Assembly (NCBI RefSeq): GCF_009757775.1
Contig: NZ_RHLK01000016.1
Coordinates: forward strand, 1 to 64,000
Length of the DNA stretch: 64,000 bases
DNA from: Paenibacillus lutrae
GTDB lineage: Bacteria > Bacillota > Bacilli > Paenibacillales > NBRC-103111
Reading direction: 5' to 3'
In this document: in pieces, positions 26,206 through 36,045 of the stretch
Numbering within the stretch: position 1 is the first letter of the stretch
Layout of the letters: each line of letters begins with the position of its first letter
Program-made: the position numbers and the translations under genes
Notes under the pieces: model-generated
Databases searched by the model: none
The model's input: only the letters and a program-made list of their open reading frames with translations
Told to the model about the DNA's origin: nothing

Positions 26206-27951
26206 GTGCCGCACAATATACAAATTTCGATGTCCTGGCTGCTCCGTTATCTGAAACCCGTTAAAGGCCGGATGGCTGCTTTACTGCTTCTCCTGCTAAC
26301 ATCGACTGCCCTTCAGTTAATTAATCCGCAAATCATTCAGCGGTTTATTGATACGGCAGCGGAGAGTGGCGTCGTCTCCGGCCTCCTGGCACTTGCCGGT
26401 ATGTTCCTTGCCATTTCCGTATGTCAGCAGTTGATTACGGTCGGCCTTAGTTATCTCGGCAATGATGTTTCCTGGAGGGCGACTAATCAGCTCAGGGCTG
26501 ATCTGCTGAAGCACTGTCTCCGGCTGGATATGCGCTTTCACAATCTCAAAACGCCGGGTGAAATGATTGAACGTATAGATGGCGATGTGACCAACATGTC
26601 GAATTTCTTCGCGATGTTTATCGTTCAAATTGTCGGCAGTTTTGTTCTGCTCACCGGAATTCTCGGCTTTATGTTCGTCACCAGCTGGCCGATAGCCATT
26701 GTCATGACTGTGTTCACCCTTGTATCCATTGGTGTACTGGTTTGCATCCGTGATTTGGGCGTACAAACTTCACAAGCGGAAAGAGCAGCCAGCGCTTCCT
26801 TGTTCGGATTGATTGAAGAACGCATCGCGGGAATTGAAGATGTCCAGGCAAATGGAAACGTTCCTTACGTGATGAACAGGTTTCACCATGCCATGCGAGC
26901 CGTGTTTGTACACGGGCGGAAAGCATGGATGCTCCGGGTCGTGCCTTGGAATACGACGGTTATTTTATTCTCCTTTGCCGTAACTGTTGTCCTGCTGATG
27001 GGTGTTCACTTCTATTTGACCCGACAAATTACACTCGGTATGCTCTTCCTCATTTTCCAATATACCCAAATGCTCAATGAACCGATAGAACAACTCGGCA
27101 ATCAGATGCAGGAATTCCAGCGGGCCAAATCAGGCTTGAGACGCTCGGGTGAGCTTCTGGCTATCCGGAGTGAGATTGATGACGGGATCCGCCAAACTAT
27201 GCCAGATGGTGCACTCTCGCTGGAATTCGATCAAGTCCACTTCTCTTATAAAGAAGATAAACCCGTCCTTCACAATATTACGTTCTCTCTTGGGCCGGGC
27301 GAACGGCTTGGGATTATCGGCCGTACGGGCAGCGGCAAATCCAGCATCAGCCGGCTCTTACTGCGGCTGTACAACACGAATAGCGGAACCATTCGCATAG
27401 GCGGTGAAGATATCCGCAGCCTGCGGCTGGATACACTTTATAGCCGGATCGGTATGGTCACGCAAGATGTCCAGCTGTTCGACGGAACCTTGCGGGATAA
27501 TCTGACCCTGTTCGATGAACGTATTTCCGATCATCGCATTATTGAAACCGCCCAGAGGCTTGGCCTGCATACGTGGATTGAAGCCCTTCCGGGCGAATTA
27601 GACGGGCACCTCTCATCAGGCGGAGCCTCGCTGTCAGCCGGAGAAGCGCAGCTGGTTGCTCTAACCCGGGTGTTCCTGACACAGCCAAGCCTGGTCATTC
27701 TGGATGAACCATCTTCCAGACTTGACGCAGCAACCGAATCCGCTCTACAATCAGCGGTCGATCAGCTCATGCAGCAATGCACAGGCATCATCATAGCGCA
27801 TCGCTTGTCCACTCTGGAGAAGGCGGATAAAATTATGGTTTTAGGTCAGGGCCGTATCCTAGAATTCGGTTCAAGAGAATCACTGGCCGGTGATCCTTTC
27901 TCTCACTACGCCAAACTGCTTGCAGCAGGCAGTCAGGAGGAATTAGCATGA
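26206..27951 (+). CDS. ABC exporter subunit, catalytic-Glu partner of a heterodimer
   Basis: 581 residues from a GTG eight bases after GGAGG. Six transmembrane helices, then an ATPase domain with Walker [10 protein letters not shown], Walker [12 protein letters not shown] (catalytic Glu present), an unusual signature LSAGEAQL instead of LSGGQ, and H-loop IIAHRLST. The stop overlaps the next gene's start by four bases. With that subunit it should form a BmrCD/LmrCD-like heterodimeric exporter; the substrate is unknown. Confidence 0.9.
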   Translation: MPHNIQISMSWLLRYLKPVKGRMAALLLLLLTSTALQLINPQIIQRFIDTAAESGVVSGLLALAGMFLAISVCQQLITVGLSYLGNDVSWRATNQLRADLLKHCLRLDMRFHNLKTPGEMIERIDGDVTNMSNFFAMFIVQIVGSFVLLTGILGFMFVTSWPIAIVMTVFTLVSIGVLVCIRDLGVQTSQAERAASASLFGLIEERIAGIEDVQANGNVPYVMNRFHHAMRAVFVHGRKAWMLRVVPWNTTVILFSFAVTVVLLMGVHFYLTRQITLGMLFLIFQYTQMLNEPIEQLGNQMQEFQRAKSGLRRSGELLAIRSEIDDGIRQTMPDGALSLEFDQVHFSYKEDKPVLHNITFSLGPGERLGIIGRTGSGKSSISRLLLRLYNTNSGTIRIGGEDIRSLRLDTLYSRIGMVTQDVQLFDGTLRDNLTLFDERISDHRIIETAQRLGLHTWIEALPGELDGHLSSGGASLSAGEAQLVALTRVFLTQPSLVILDEPSSRLDAATESALQSAVDQLMQQCTGIIIAHRLSTLEKADKIMVLGQGRILEFGSRESLAGDPFSHYAKLLAAGSQEELA

Positions 27952-29741
27952 CAGTAACCCGCTTTATAAACCGTCTTTTTCTTTATCGGCTGCCTCTTTT
28001 CCTCGTAAATGGTTTACTGTGGGGGATTTTTCATTCCTTGCCCGTGCTCATCGGTCTTGGAATCCAGTGGTTTTTTGATAGAACGGCAAGTCAGTCACAA
28101 GACTACTGGTGGCTTGCAGCTCCGCTGATCCTCATAGTTTTGGTGAGATTCGCAAGGGTTGGTATATTTTTCGTCGCCTTTTATAAATTTGCGGAATTCT
28201 TCTTTCACATTCAGGCTATTTTGCGTACGAATATGCTTGCCGGAATTATGCGCTGGCCGGGCCGTAATCTCCCTGCTTCCCCCGGAGAAGCGATGAGCCG
28301 CTTTCGCGAAGATGTAGATGAAGTCAATGAGTACCTGGAATCCTGGATAGACTTCTGGGGCAGGTTATCCTTTGCCGCCATCTCTATTGCCATCATGACC
28401 CACATTAACTGGAAAATAACGATTGTTGCCGTGCTCCCTCTTCTCGTTGTCTCTGTGTTAAACAATTTGTCGGGGAATCGCGCCAGACGTTACAGCCAGA
28501 AGAACCGTGAAGCAACAGGTCAAATCACCAGTTTTATCGCGGAGACTTTCAGTGCGGTTCAGGCTGTGAAGCTCGGCCAGGCACAAGATCCGGTCCTGAA
28601 ACGTTTTGATAAACTGAATAAAGTCCGCAGACAGGCGGCACTTAAAGATAACCTGTTCAAACAGTGGATGAAATCATTAAATCAGCATGTACTGAGCATC
28701 TGTACGGGCGTAATTCTGCTCATGTGTGCTTCCGAAATGCAGGCAGGACGTTTTACCGTAGGAGACTTCGCTTTGTTCACCACTTATTTGACGAATTTCT
28801 CCTACAGTATTTCACTGTTCGGCTATATGGTGTTCCAGCATAAACGCTTAAAAATATCGCTGGATCGTATGCGGATTTTATTCCGTCCAGGTGAAGAAGA
28901 TCGTATCGTCGAACATAGCCAGACTTACCTGATTAATGATCCGCCGGAAGTGCAGGCCCAAGCCAATAATAACGAAGACAGACTGCAGATGCTGTATGTA
29001 AAAGAGCTTTCCTATACGTATCCCGATTCCTCCAACGGAATTGAGGATATTAACTTCCAGTTGCTGCGGGGCAAATTTCTTGTGATCACCGGTAGAATTG
29101 GTTCCGGGAAATCCACACTGGTACGAACGCTGCTGGGACTGCTTCCGAGGCACAGCGGCGCCGTTCACTGGAACGGGCGTGAGATTGATCCGGCATCCTT
29201 CCTCATACCGCCAAGAACGGCCTATACCCCTCAAGTTCCGCGGCTGTTTAGCGATCCTCTCCGGGACAACATTACACAAGGCAACTTGTCGTATGCTCCG
29301 CATGAGATGGAACGCGCGGTCCGTTTAGCTGTAATGGAGAAAGATATCGAGAATTTGGAAAAGGGTCTCGACACATTTGTAGGGCCAAGAGGTGTCATGC
29401 TCTCAGGAGGGCAGATTCAGCGTGCCGCTACCGCACGTATGATGATGACGGGATCAGATCTTTACATCTTCGATGATTTATCCAGTGCACTGGACGTCGA
29501 AACGGAGAATCTGCTGTGGGAAAGATTATTCCTGGAGAAGGACGTGACCTGCATTGCAGTATCTCACCGCAGGGCCGCTCTTGCGAGAGCGGATCACATT
29601 ATCGTCCTGAAAGAAGGTAAAATTGAAGCGGAGGGTACTTTACCGGATCTTCTGGCAACCAGCACCGAAATGAAGCTTCTATGGCAGGGTGAACAAACAC
29701 CCGCTGAGATAGACGAGGATAAACGGGTCAAAATTGTGTGA
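27948..29741 (+). CDS. ABC exporter subunit with degenerate ATPase site
   Basis: 597 residues; ATG overlaps the upstream stop. Six transmembrane helices, then Walker [10 protein letters not shown], a full signature [14 protein letters not shown], and Walker [12 protein letters not shown], where Asp replaces the catalytic Glu. The H-loop is AVSHRRAAL. Together with the upstream subunit this gives one canonical and one degenerate nucleotide site, as in known heterodimeric multidrug ABC exporters. A terminator follows at 29791-29824. Confidence 0.9.
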   Translation: MTVTRFINRLFLYRLPLFLVNGLLWGIFHSLPVLIGLGIQWFFDRTASQSQDYWWLAAPLILIVLVRFARVGIFFVAFYKFAEFFFHIQAILRTNMLAGIMRWPGRNLPASPGEAMSRFREDVDEVNEYLESWIDFWGRLSFAAISIAIMTHINWKITIVAVLPLLVVSVLNNLSGNRARRYSQKNREATGQITSFIAETFSAVQAVKLGQAQDPVLKRFDKLNKVRRQAALKDNLFKQWMKSLNQHVLSICTGVILLMCASEMQAGRFTVGDFALFTTYLTNFSYSISLFGYMVFQHKRLKISLDRMRILFRPGEEDRIVEHSQTYLINDPPEVQAQANNNEDRLQMLYVKELSYTYPDSSNGIEDINFQLLRGKFLVITGRIGSGKSTLVRTLLGLLPRHSGAVHWNGREIDPASFLIPPRTAYTPQVPRLFSDPLRDNITQGNLSYAPHEMERAVRLAVMEKDIENLEKGLDTFVGPRGVMLSGGQIQRAATARMMMTGSDLYIFDDLSSALDVETENLLWERLFLEKDVTCIAVSHRRAALARADHIIVLKEGKIEAEGTLPDLLATSTEMKLLWQGEQTPAEIDEDKRVKIV

Positions 29742-29790
29742 CGAACACGAACCTTTTAGAGACTCCCAACTTTATTACTCGCTTCAAACC

Positions 29791-29824
29791 AATAAAGCTG
29801 CCGGCTTATGCCCGCAGCTTTATT
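29791..29824. terminator. Bidirectional terminator
   Basis: Perfect arms AATAAAGCTGC / GCAGCTTTATT (29791-29801, 29814-29824) between the convergent exporter and acyl-CoA-dehydrogenase-like genes. Confidence 0.8.
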
Positions 29825-29914
29825 GATTGTTGCCTGATGGCTGAATAAACAAGCGTCCTCCAAGTCAAGATCCCTGCGTGAATACCGCCTATCTGATCTC
29901 GTAAGCGTCTATAT

Positions 29915-30991
29915 TTATTCCGCCGGAATCAGCAGGGCGTGCTGGCAGGCCGTCTGCAAGTCTCTCCATGCGCGGTTAACCGCGCTGTCCTGCATGGCGG
30001 CAGAGAGCCCCAGGAAGGGGAACAGTTCCAGCCCGCAAGCCAGAGCAGTCCGGGCCGTCAGCAGGCATTCGGCCGAAACTTCCTGCCGGGATGCCTCGGT
30101 GAGCTGCTGATCTTGCAGAAGCTCGTTCCAGGATTGTTCCACAGCCTCCAGGAACATAGCCTCCCTCTCCTTCAAAAGTCCTTCCTGCCGCTCCAGCTTC
30201 TCCAGCACATGGGCGTCCCTCTTTTTAAGAAGGATCAATTCCCGGGCCTCTTCCAGGAAGTGCTTGGCAATGCCCAGACTGACCGCTGCAAACGATGCCT
30301 GGGCAAAAGGCAGGAACGGATATTGATACACAGGCTCCTCTCCATAGCCTTTAAGCTCTGCCAAGAGGAATGTCCTCTCTTCCGGCACGAAAGCTTCCTT
30401 CGTCATAATCGTATGACTGGCTGTAGCCTTAAGCCCGAAAGCGTTCCAATCCCGGTGAATTTCTATCTGCTCCGGCATAAGAACGAACGAGCGGATCTCA
30501 GGCTGTGCTCCCTGCTGCTCATCCACCTCCGGCTCTACGATACAGTTAGCCGTGAACACCGTCGCATGTGTGGAGCCGCTGCAATATTTCCAGCTGCCGT
30601 TAACGATGTAGCCTCCATCGACCCGTTTAGCCACTCCTGATGGAGCACCGCTCCCTGCGATCACGGCCTCGGGAGACATGTAAACCGAATGTGCCACATG
30701 ACTTTCCATCAATGATGCGAAGAAGCCTCCACCCGAACCGATATTGACCAGCCAGCCGAAGCTGCCGTCAATACGGGAACATTCGACGAATATGCGCACA
30801 GCTTCCGGCAAGGAAGCCATCCTGCCTCCCAATTCCCGGGGGACGAACAGCTTGAACAGTTTATGCTTATAAATAAGCTGCAGCACATTTTCTGTCACTG
30901 CACCTTCAGTCTCCATCCTTTGAGATTGTACTCTGATCTCATTGACCTGCTTTTGCGAAAACAACATTCCTCCACCGCTTCCTTTACGCAT
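29915..30991 (-). CDS. Acyl-CoA dehydrogenase-fold flavin monooxygenase/dehydrogenase
   Basis: 358 residues. The pattern is the acyl-CoA dehydrogenase superfamily, group D monooxygenase branch: an N-terminal helical domain (YKHKLFKLFVPRELGGRMASLPEAVRIFVECSRIDGSFGWLVNIG), a middle beta domain (VDGGYIVNGSWKYCSGSTHATVFTA, W-x-x-F/A-GLKATASH) and a C-terminal helical bundle. The usual catalytic Glu is not obvious, which favours a DszC/HsaA-like oxygenase using reduced flavin from a separate reductase. Start uncertain: the best GGTGGAGG lies inside the first codons. Monocistronic. Confidence 0.78.
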   Translation of the reverse strand: MRKGSGGGMLFSQKQVNEIRVQSQRMETEGAVTENVLQLIYKHKLFKLFVPRELGGRMASLPEAVRIFVECSRIDGSFGWLVNIGSGGGFFASLMESHVAHSVYMSPEAVIAGSGAPSGVAKRVDGGYIVNGSWKYCSGSTHATVFTANCIVEPEVDEQQGAQPEIRSFVLMPEQIEIHRDWNAFGLKATASHTIMTKEAFVPEERTFLLAELKGYGEEPVYQYPFLPFAQASFAAVSLGIAKHFLEEARELILLKKRDAHVLEKLERQEGLLKEREAMFLEAVEQSWNELLQDQQLTEASRQEVSAECLLTARTALACGLELFPFLGLSAAMQDSAVNRAWRDLQTACQHALLIPAE

Positions 30992-31180
30992 CTTTTATCT
31001 TTTTTCTATAGTAACATGAGAGAGTGATTTATATAAAAAGAAGTGACAGTTAAAATTCAAATGAAAGACGAAGCTTTCCTTATCAAACGATGGATATCGA
31101 TGATTCTTATGATTCCTATCCGCAATCGCTTAAATTCCGCCAAACAGCTCTTTATATGGAAAGAATCATTATACTTTTAC

Positions 31181-31215
31181 TTGACATGCCCGGAACCTCT
31201 GACTTGTGTTATGAT
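31181..31215 (+). promoter_or_regulatory. Promoter of the hflX leader transcript
   Basis: TTGACA at 31181-31186 and an extended -10, TG-T-TATGAT, at 31207-31215. The 23-base spacing is long, so the extended -10 may act largely on its own. Confidence 0.45.
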
Positions 31216-31247
31216 AAAGAAACTATACCGAAATGGAGGGGTTACGT

Positions 31248-31286
31248 GTGATAGATTTTATCCGGGTCTGGACTTTACGCGGCTAA
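31248..31286 (+). CDS. hflX leader peptide, 12 residues
   Basis: GTG at 31248 six bases after GGAGGGG, reading MIDFIRVWTLRG then TAA. It is the first open frame after the promoter and lies about 280 bases before the terminator that guards hflX. Its position, very short length and strong ribosome-binding site are those of a regulatory leader peptide of the kind found before antibiotic-resistance genes (erm, ABC-F and hflX-type genes). Stalling at the basic/aromatic codons is an inference. Confidence 0.65.
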   Translation: MIDFIRVWTLRG

Positions 31287-31303
31287 TTGAATAGCGCTAA
31301 AGA

Positions 31304-31540
31304 CTCTGTCTGTGTACAGAGGACTCAGGATAGGTCTGTCTACTTTTAAAGGTAACCCCTGGCGGCTTAGGAACCGGTGACTTTTCCCCGTTCCATTCTT
31401 TACCTTTAAAAAGGGAACACAACGTTCATACAAGTTAACATACAATCAATCAAGGAGAGTCTCACTCTTCCCTTGTTTGTCGTCGCTGCTTTCTTGTATG
31501 AACAGACGCTATCTGGCAGGTAAGGACTAACTCCTTACCG
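31304..31540 (+). promoter_or_regulatory. Structured hflX leader RNA (attenuator)
   Basis: Between leader peptide and terminator are nested hairpins: CTCTGT/ACAGAG (31304-31321), TTTTAAAGGTAA/TTACCTTTAAAA (31344-31355, 31400-31411), GTTCATACAAG/CTTGTATGAAC (31424-31434, 31493-31503) and GGTAAGGA/TCCTTACC (31519-31526, 31532-31539). GTCTGTGT at 31308-31315 repeats the right arm of the terminator, so it could pair with the terminator's left arm instead and act as an antiterminator. Confidence 0.6.
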
Positions 31541-31567
31541 CTTCATACTGATGTCCTCTTCTCTTCC

Positions 31568-31594
31568 AACACAGACGCGTGGTCTGTGTTTTTT
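31568..31594 (+). terminator. Attenuator terminator upstream of hflX
   Basis: Perfect nine-base stem AACACAGAC / GTCTGTGTT, five-base loop, then six consecutive T. It ends about 35 bases before the hflX start and there is no complete ordinary gene before it on this strand, so it acts on the leader transcript. Confidence 0.85.
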
Positions 31595-31628
31595 GTTTCT
31601 TTTAACCCAATGAGAGGATGATAACTAA

Positions 31629-32894
31629 ATGGAACCCATCAAACAACATGCAATAACCGTAGGAGTAAATCTTGTAAACCGGTCCGACTTCCAATACTCG
31701 ATGGAGGAGCTGCGCAATTTGGCGGCGGCCTGTCAAGTCCAGGTCGTTGGAGAACTTAGCCAGAAGGCTAGCCGTATTGTACCCTCGCATTATATCGGTA
31801 CCGGTAAAATTGACGAATTAAGAGCCCTTATCGAAGAAAAAGAGGCCAATGTGGTCATTTGCAACGATGAGCTGACTCCTTCACAAATACGCAATCTGGA
31901 ATCATCGTTAGAATGTAAAGTCATAGACCGCACCATTCTAATCCTGGATATCTTTGTAGAAAGAGCTCAAACCAGAGAAGCCCAGCTTCAAGTAGAAGTT
32001 GCCCAACTCCAATATATGCTCCCGCGTCTGGTCGGCCTCCGGGAATCTTTGGGGAGACAGGGCGGCGGAGCCGGCTTCAAGAACAGAGGTTCCGGAGAAA
32101 CCAAGCTGGAGCTTGACCGTCGTAAAATCGAGGAACGAATCTCGATCCTTCAGACCGAACTGGAGAAACTCGTCGCCAGACGGCAGACGCAGCGCAAACA
32201 ACGCCACAAGAACGAAGTTCCTGTCGTGTGTCTGGTCGGATATACGAATGCGGGCAAATCCAGTTTAATGAATGCAATGATAGACACCTACAACCCGCAA
32301 ACGCACAAGCAAGTATTGGCCAAAGATATGTTGTTTGCCACATTGGAAACCTCTGTCCGCAATATAAGCCTGCCCGACCGCAAATCATTCCTGTTAACCG
32401 ATACGGTAGGCTTTGTAAGCCAGCTCCCCCATCACTTGGTGAAAGCGTTCCGTTCGACACTGGAGGAAGTGGCAGAAGCCGATTTGTTAATTCATGTCGT
32501 GGACGTCTCTAATCCTGAATACGAGCAGCATATTGCGGTTACGAATGAAACGCTGAAAGAGCTGGGAGCCGATCAGGTCCGAACGATTTATGCCTATAAC
32601 AAAGCCGATCTGACGGATATCGAATACCCTATGGTGGAAGGCGATGATGTGTATTTATCTGCCGCGCAATCGACGGGAATCGAGGAGCTGACTCAGCAGA
32701 TCCGGGGCCACCTGTTCCAGAATTATATCCAGTGTGAAGTTCTGGTTCCTTACGACCAAAGCCGCCTTGTGGCCTATTTCAATGAACATGCCCATGTGAA
32801 GTCCATCAGCTATGAAGAGAATGGAACGAAATTGGAACTCGAATGTAAGCCATCCGTTCTTGAACCCTATCGTAAAAATCTCACTCCACTATAA
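31629..32894 (+). CDS. hflX: Ribosome-associated GTPase HflX
   Basis: 421 residues. An HflX-specific N-terminal domain with the glycine-rich RESLGRQGGGAGFKNRGSGETKLE is followed by a coiled coil and an Obg-type G domain: G1 GYTNAGKSS, G3 DTVGF, G4 NKAD; the C-terminal domain ends near residue 421. HflX splits stalled or idle 70S ribosomes and in Listeria gives macrolide/lincosamide tolerance. The upstream leader peptide and terminator suggest induction when ribosomes stall. An rlmN homologue lies 1.2 kb away on the opposite strand. Confidence 0.95.
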   Translation: MEPIKQHAITVGVNLVNRSDFQYSMEELRNLAAACQVQVVGELSQKASRIVPSHYIGTGKIDELRALIEEKEANVVICNDELTPSQIRNLESSLECKVIDRTILILDIFVERAQTREAQLQVEVAQLQYMLPRLVGLRESLGRQGGGAGFKNRGSGETKLELDRRKIEERISILQTELEKLVARRQTQRKQRHKNEVPVVCLVGYTNAGKSSLMNAMIDTYNPQTHKQVLAKDMLFATLETSVRNISLPDRKSFLLTDTVGFVSQLPHHLVKAFRSTLEEVAEADLLIHVVDVSNPEYEQHIAVTNETLKELGADQVRTIYAYNKADLTDIEYPMVEGDDVYLSAAQSTGIEELTQQIRGHLFQNYIQCEVLVPYDQSRLVAYFNEHAHVKSISYEENGTKLELECKPSVLEPYRKNLTPL

Positions 32895-32946
32895 AATCAG
32901 GATCAGGTTTCAGCCGAATAAGCAAGTTATAACCCGGCAGCAGCAA

Positions 32947-32987
32947 AAAGACCTCCGCGATCACCTTAGGTGAAACCGGAGGTCTTT
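32947..32987. terminator. Bidirectional terminator after hflX
   Basis: Perfect eleven-base arms AAAGACCTCCG / CGGAGGTCTTT with an inner CACCTTAGGTG hairpin. Confidence 0.85.
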
Positions 32988-33049
32988 GCTTAGCCTAGCC
33001 TCTGCAATTAGAGAAGCAGGCCTATGTAAATTTTGAATATTCCCTAGTA

Positions 33050-33916
33050 TTAGTGTACAGAAACGCCGTTTAGAACATAATCACCATTATCTGTCATGGA
33101 GAAGTCTAAATAGACATAGATCGAACTAAAAGCATCCCAATCTTCCGGAAAGAAACTATACGAGAAGCTTGCATTAATGTCTGACTTATAGGGATCAAAT
33201 GCAACTTTAACATCGCTGGAAGAAACGGATGTGAGCGTAGTAGCATACTTAGCAATGGTTGCGGCATCGTTCACCTTTTGAGCACTGGCTAATTCGTCTT
33301 TAAAAAGCTTTTTGGAATAATCACGGCCCGGCATATACCTATCACCGTTTTTATCCGCTATATTACCGTCCACATACGCATTAAACTTGCTCACATCGCT
33401 GGTTTTCAAAGCTTCCCCATAGAGCTTGATCAGCGTAACAGCTTGTGACTTCAGATCGGTAGCGGTTTTGTCCGGGTCGAAATTGCCTGGCAGTTTATAA
33501 GCTCCTCCGCTGGTCGGCACGCTTACGGAGCCGCTGCCTGGATTGGAGGGAGTCGAAGTGTTGCCCCCGCTGCTGCTGCCAGAGCCATCTTTGTACGGAA
33601 TTCCATCATTGGAAGAACCGGATCCGGATTTGATATAAATCGTTTGTGTATCATCATCCCATTTCACTTCTGCCCCAAGTGCTTCTGCCACTGCACGCGC
33701 AGGCAAGTAGGAAGAGCCTTCATACACGACCGGAGCAAGCTTAACGCCGTCGCTGTCCTTAGGCACCCACGAGGCTCCGTTAACTTGGAACTTAATACCG
33801 TGATTTAAATAAGCCTGAATCTTTTCAATCCCGCCGGCAGCGAATACCCCCACTGATCCGAACAATAAACTTGATGCCACAATGGATGAAATAAATACCT
33901 TTTTACTAACGTACAT
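33050..33916 (-). CDS. Secreted stalk-domain (copper amine oxidase N-terminal-like) protein
   Basis: 288 residues; GGAAGG ten bases before the ATG. Signal peptide (KKVFISSIVASSLLFGSVGVFA) then the Paenibacillus-typical IEKIQAYLNHGIKFQVNGASW start and a stalk/CuAO-N1 domain (PVVYEGSSYLPARAVAEALGAEVKWDDDTQTIYI, about 60-95). A Ser/Gly/Pro-rich linker (about 98-140) leads to a C-terminal domain of unknown type (170-288). Likely exported and wall-associated. A related protein lies at 36046. Confidence 0.85.
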   Translation of the reverse strand: MYVSKKVFISSIVASSLLFGSVGVFAAGGIEKIQAYLNHGIKFQVNGASWVPKDSDGVKLAPVVYEGSSYLPARAVAEALGAEVKWDDDTQTIYIKSGSGSSNDGIPYKDGSGSSSGGNTSTPSNPGSGSVSVPTSGGAYKLPGNFDPDKTATDLKSQAVTLIKLYGEALKTSDVSKFNAYVDGNIADKNGDRYMPGRDYSKKLFKDELASAQKVNDAATIAKYATTLTSVSSSDVKVAFDPYKSDINASFSYSFFPEDWDAFSSIYVYLDFSMTDNGDYVLNGVSVH

Positions 33917-34061
33917 GGAGCGACTTCCTTCCTAATATATGGTTTATATTCCCTATATCAGGGTATCATATCAGATTATAAAAGGTAAATAAATCTTTTT
34001 TTAATTTTTAGTAAGAATATAAGTGTCATCTTTGTAAATTTCCTTATACGACAAGAAAAAA

Positions 34062-34084
34062 AGCGTATCCATGAAGGATACGCT
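34062..34084 (-). terminator. rlmN terminator
   Basis: Nine-base stem AGCGTATCC / GGATACGCT followed on the minus strand by seven T. Confidence 0.85.
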
Positions 34085-34111
34085 CTAGGTTTCTCAGGCA
34101 GTGTGCAGGCC

Positions 34112-35209
34112 CTATTGGCTGACAACGCGGTCCGCAGCACTCTCGCCCTTGGCTGATTTCTTAATTTGTTTGCTTCTCAGCTGTCCGCAGGCCGCGTCAA
34201 TGTCGGTTCCATGCTCAAGACGTACGCTGCAGCTTACGCCCTGTTTCTTGAGCGTGTCGTAGAATGCATCAATGGATTCCTGCGTGCTTCGCTGATATTG
34301 GCTATGCTCGTCTACCGGGTTGTACGGGATCAAGTTCACGTTGGCAAGCTGGCGGCGGTCACCGATCAATTCGGCGAGCTCCAGCGCATGCTCCCTCTGA
34401 TCATTTACGTCTTTCAGAAGGATATATTCCAGCGTGATTCTACGATTGGTCTTGTCCAAATAATAATCGATGGCCTGCATCAGCTTCTCAATCGGATAGG
34501 CGCGATTAATTTTCATAATCCGCGTCCGGAGTTCATTATTCGGCGCGTGCAAAGAAATAGCCAGGTTCGTCTGCATATCGCTATCGGCAAACTCCATAAT
34601 TTTAGGCACAAGCCCGCTGGTAGATACCGTGATATGTCTTGGACCGATCGCAAGACCCTTATGGTCTTTGACCACCGTAATGAAACTGGACAGATTCTCG
34701 AAATTATCGAACGGCTCGCCGATCCCCATCACGACTATGTGACTGACTCGCTCTGCCTTGCCTGCCTGATCCAGATGAAGCTGCACGTTCATAATCTGCT
34801 CGACGATCTCCCCGCTGGACAGATCCCGGCTTTTACTCAGCAGTCCGCTGGCACAGAAACTGCATCCGATGTTACATCCGACCTGAGTCGTCACACAGAC
34901 AGACAGCCCGAATTTGTGTCTCATTAAAACCGTTTCGATCAGATTGCCATCCTGAAGCTTAAACAAGAACTTAACCGTTCCGTCCGCCGATGCCTGTTTA
35001 ACATGCTCCTCCAGCGTTTGGATAACATAATGATCCGCCAGTAATTGAATGCAGTCCGGATTCACATCCGTCATATCCGAAAAACTTGTTACCCGTTTAC
35101 GGTAAAGCCATTCCCAGACCTGAGTGGCCCGGAATTTTTTGTGCCCATATTCTAAAAGCCATGCTGCCAGTTGATCAAATGTTAATCCATATATGGACTC
35201 TCTATTCAT
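34112..35209 (-). CDS. rlmN: 23S rRNA (adenine2503-C2)-methyltransferase RlmN family
   Basis: 365 residues; AGAGG seven bases before the ATG. Radical-SAM cluster motif C-x3-C-x2-C in [15 protein letters not shown]-binding [15 protein letters not shown], and the methyl-carrying Cys in [27 protein letters not shown] is of RlmN rather than Cfr type. It methylates A2503 in the peptidyl-transferase centre and A37 of some tRNAs. Paenibacilli often carry a second, housekeeping rlmN elsewhere, so this may be an extra copy. Head-to-head proximity to hflX is notable. Confidence 0.9.
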   Translation of the reverse strand: MNRESIYGLTFDQLAAWLLEYGHKKFRATQVWEWLYRKRVTSFSDMTDVNPDCIQLLADHYVIQTLEEHVKQASADGTVKFLFKLQDGNLIETVLMRHKFGLSVCVTTQVGCNIGCSFCASGLLSKSRDLSSGEIVEQIMNVQLHLDQAGKAERVSHIVVMGIGEPFDNFENLSSFITVVKDHKGLAIGPRHITVSTSGLVPKIMEFADSDMQTNLAISLHAPNNELRTRIMKINRAYPIEKLMQAIDYYLDKTNRRITLEYILLKDVNDQREHALELAELIGDRRQLANVNLIPYNPVDEHSQYQRSTQESIDAFYDTLKKQGVSCSVRLEHGTDIDAACGQLRSKQIKKSAKGESAADRVVSQ

Positions 35210-35376
35210 TCGTAATCCTCTTTTCCAACCTTATAATTCTGTCCCTTCTACTTAAGCAGCCGAACAGCTAACGATCTGTCTATTATTGTCCCAGAAAATT
35301 TTTATTAAAACAAGTGGAGCCGTTGATTTCATGAGACATTTTACGCATAATTGCAACTAAGGGAGATGATTCCAAA

Positions 35377-35754
35377 TTGAGTAAACCGGATATCCGCACA
35401 ACCGTATCAGAAGATATAATTATAACCCATCTAATTGGCAAGATTACAACAGATGATGTTCATGAATGGTTTAATGGCTTCGAGCAGGTTTGTCAGCGAT
35501 TCATTTCCGGGGGCCGGAAATACAAATTGTTGGTGAATAGACGAGGATACACGCCGGATCATTTTTCGGTTCAAAAAGCATGGAAAGATAAGTTCTTCAA
35601 TGAAACCATTCTGAATCATAGTAAGGCAATTGCGTTTCTCCTTGAAGAAGGAGAGATCATGAATTATTTACAACAATCCAATACAAAAGAATCCGTAAAA
35701 TTTTTTGATAACTATGAAGAAGCTTTAATATGGCTGAATGAATATCCGCTATAA
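35377..35754 (+). CDS. SpoIIAA/STAS-like protein
   Basis: 125 residues from a TTG (MSKPDIRTTVSED) with GGGAG eleven bases upstream. The pattern (IIITHLIGKITTDDVHEWFNGFEQVCQRF, then KYKLLVNRRGYTPD, then FFDNYEEALIWLNEYPL) is that of SpoIIAA-like proteins, ending in the helix-strand E-E-A-L-x-W-L. Small, soluble; function unknown. Monocistronic with its own terminator. Confidence 0.65.
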   Translation: MSKPDIRTTVSEDIIITHLIGKITTDDVHEWFNGFEQVCQRFISGGRKYKLLVNRRGYTPDHFSVQKAWKDKFFNETILNHSKAIAFLLEEGEIMNYLQQSNTKESVKFFDNYEEALIWLNEYPL

Positions 35755-35763
35755 AACCTATTG

Positions 35764-35797
35764 AACCAGTTGAGTTGCTCTCTATCAACTGGTTTTT
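35764..35797 (+). terminator. Intrinsic terminator
   Basis: Ten-base stem AACCAGTTGA / TCAACTGGTT followed by TTT, just past the stop of the SpoIIAA-like gene. Confidence 0.8.
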
Positions 35798-36045
35798 GTA
35801 TGCCTGCAAGGTTGCTGACCTGCGGCTCTGGAAATATCGTATCTCTTTTACAGCAACCTTTTTTTACCAAAGAACCTTCTATTCTAAGTCCCTCTATTAA
35901 AATTGTTTACCTTACCGCCGCAAAATTTCCGTAAACTAGGGATTTATGGTATTGTATATTTATTCCATATATTGAACGTTACTTCCAGAGATCCGCTTTG
36001 TTAATCGTGGGGTTATTTATATTAATCGTCAGGAAGGTGAATGAA

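Noticed and set aside
31043-31294. 83-codon frame upstream of hflX
   Set aside because: No ribosome-binding site, overlaps the promoter and the 12-codon leader peptide in another frame, and the product has no family features.
34112-35209. Cfr-type resistance methyltransferase
   Set aside because: The motif around [11 protein letters not shown] and the substrate region fit RlmN, not Cfr, which has a diverged version of this stretch.
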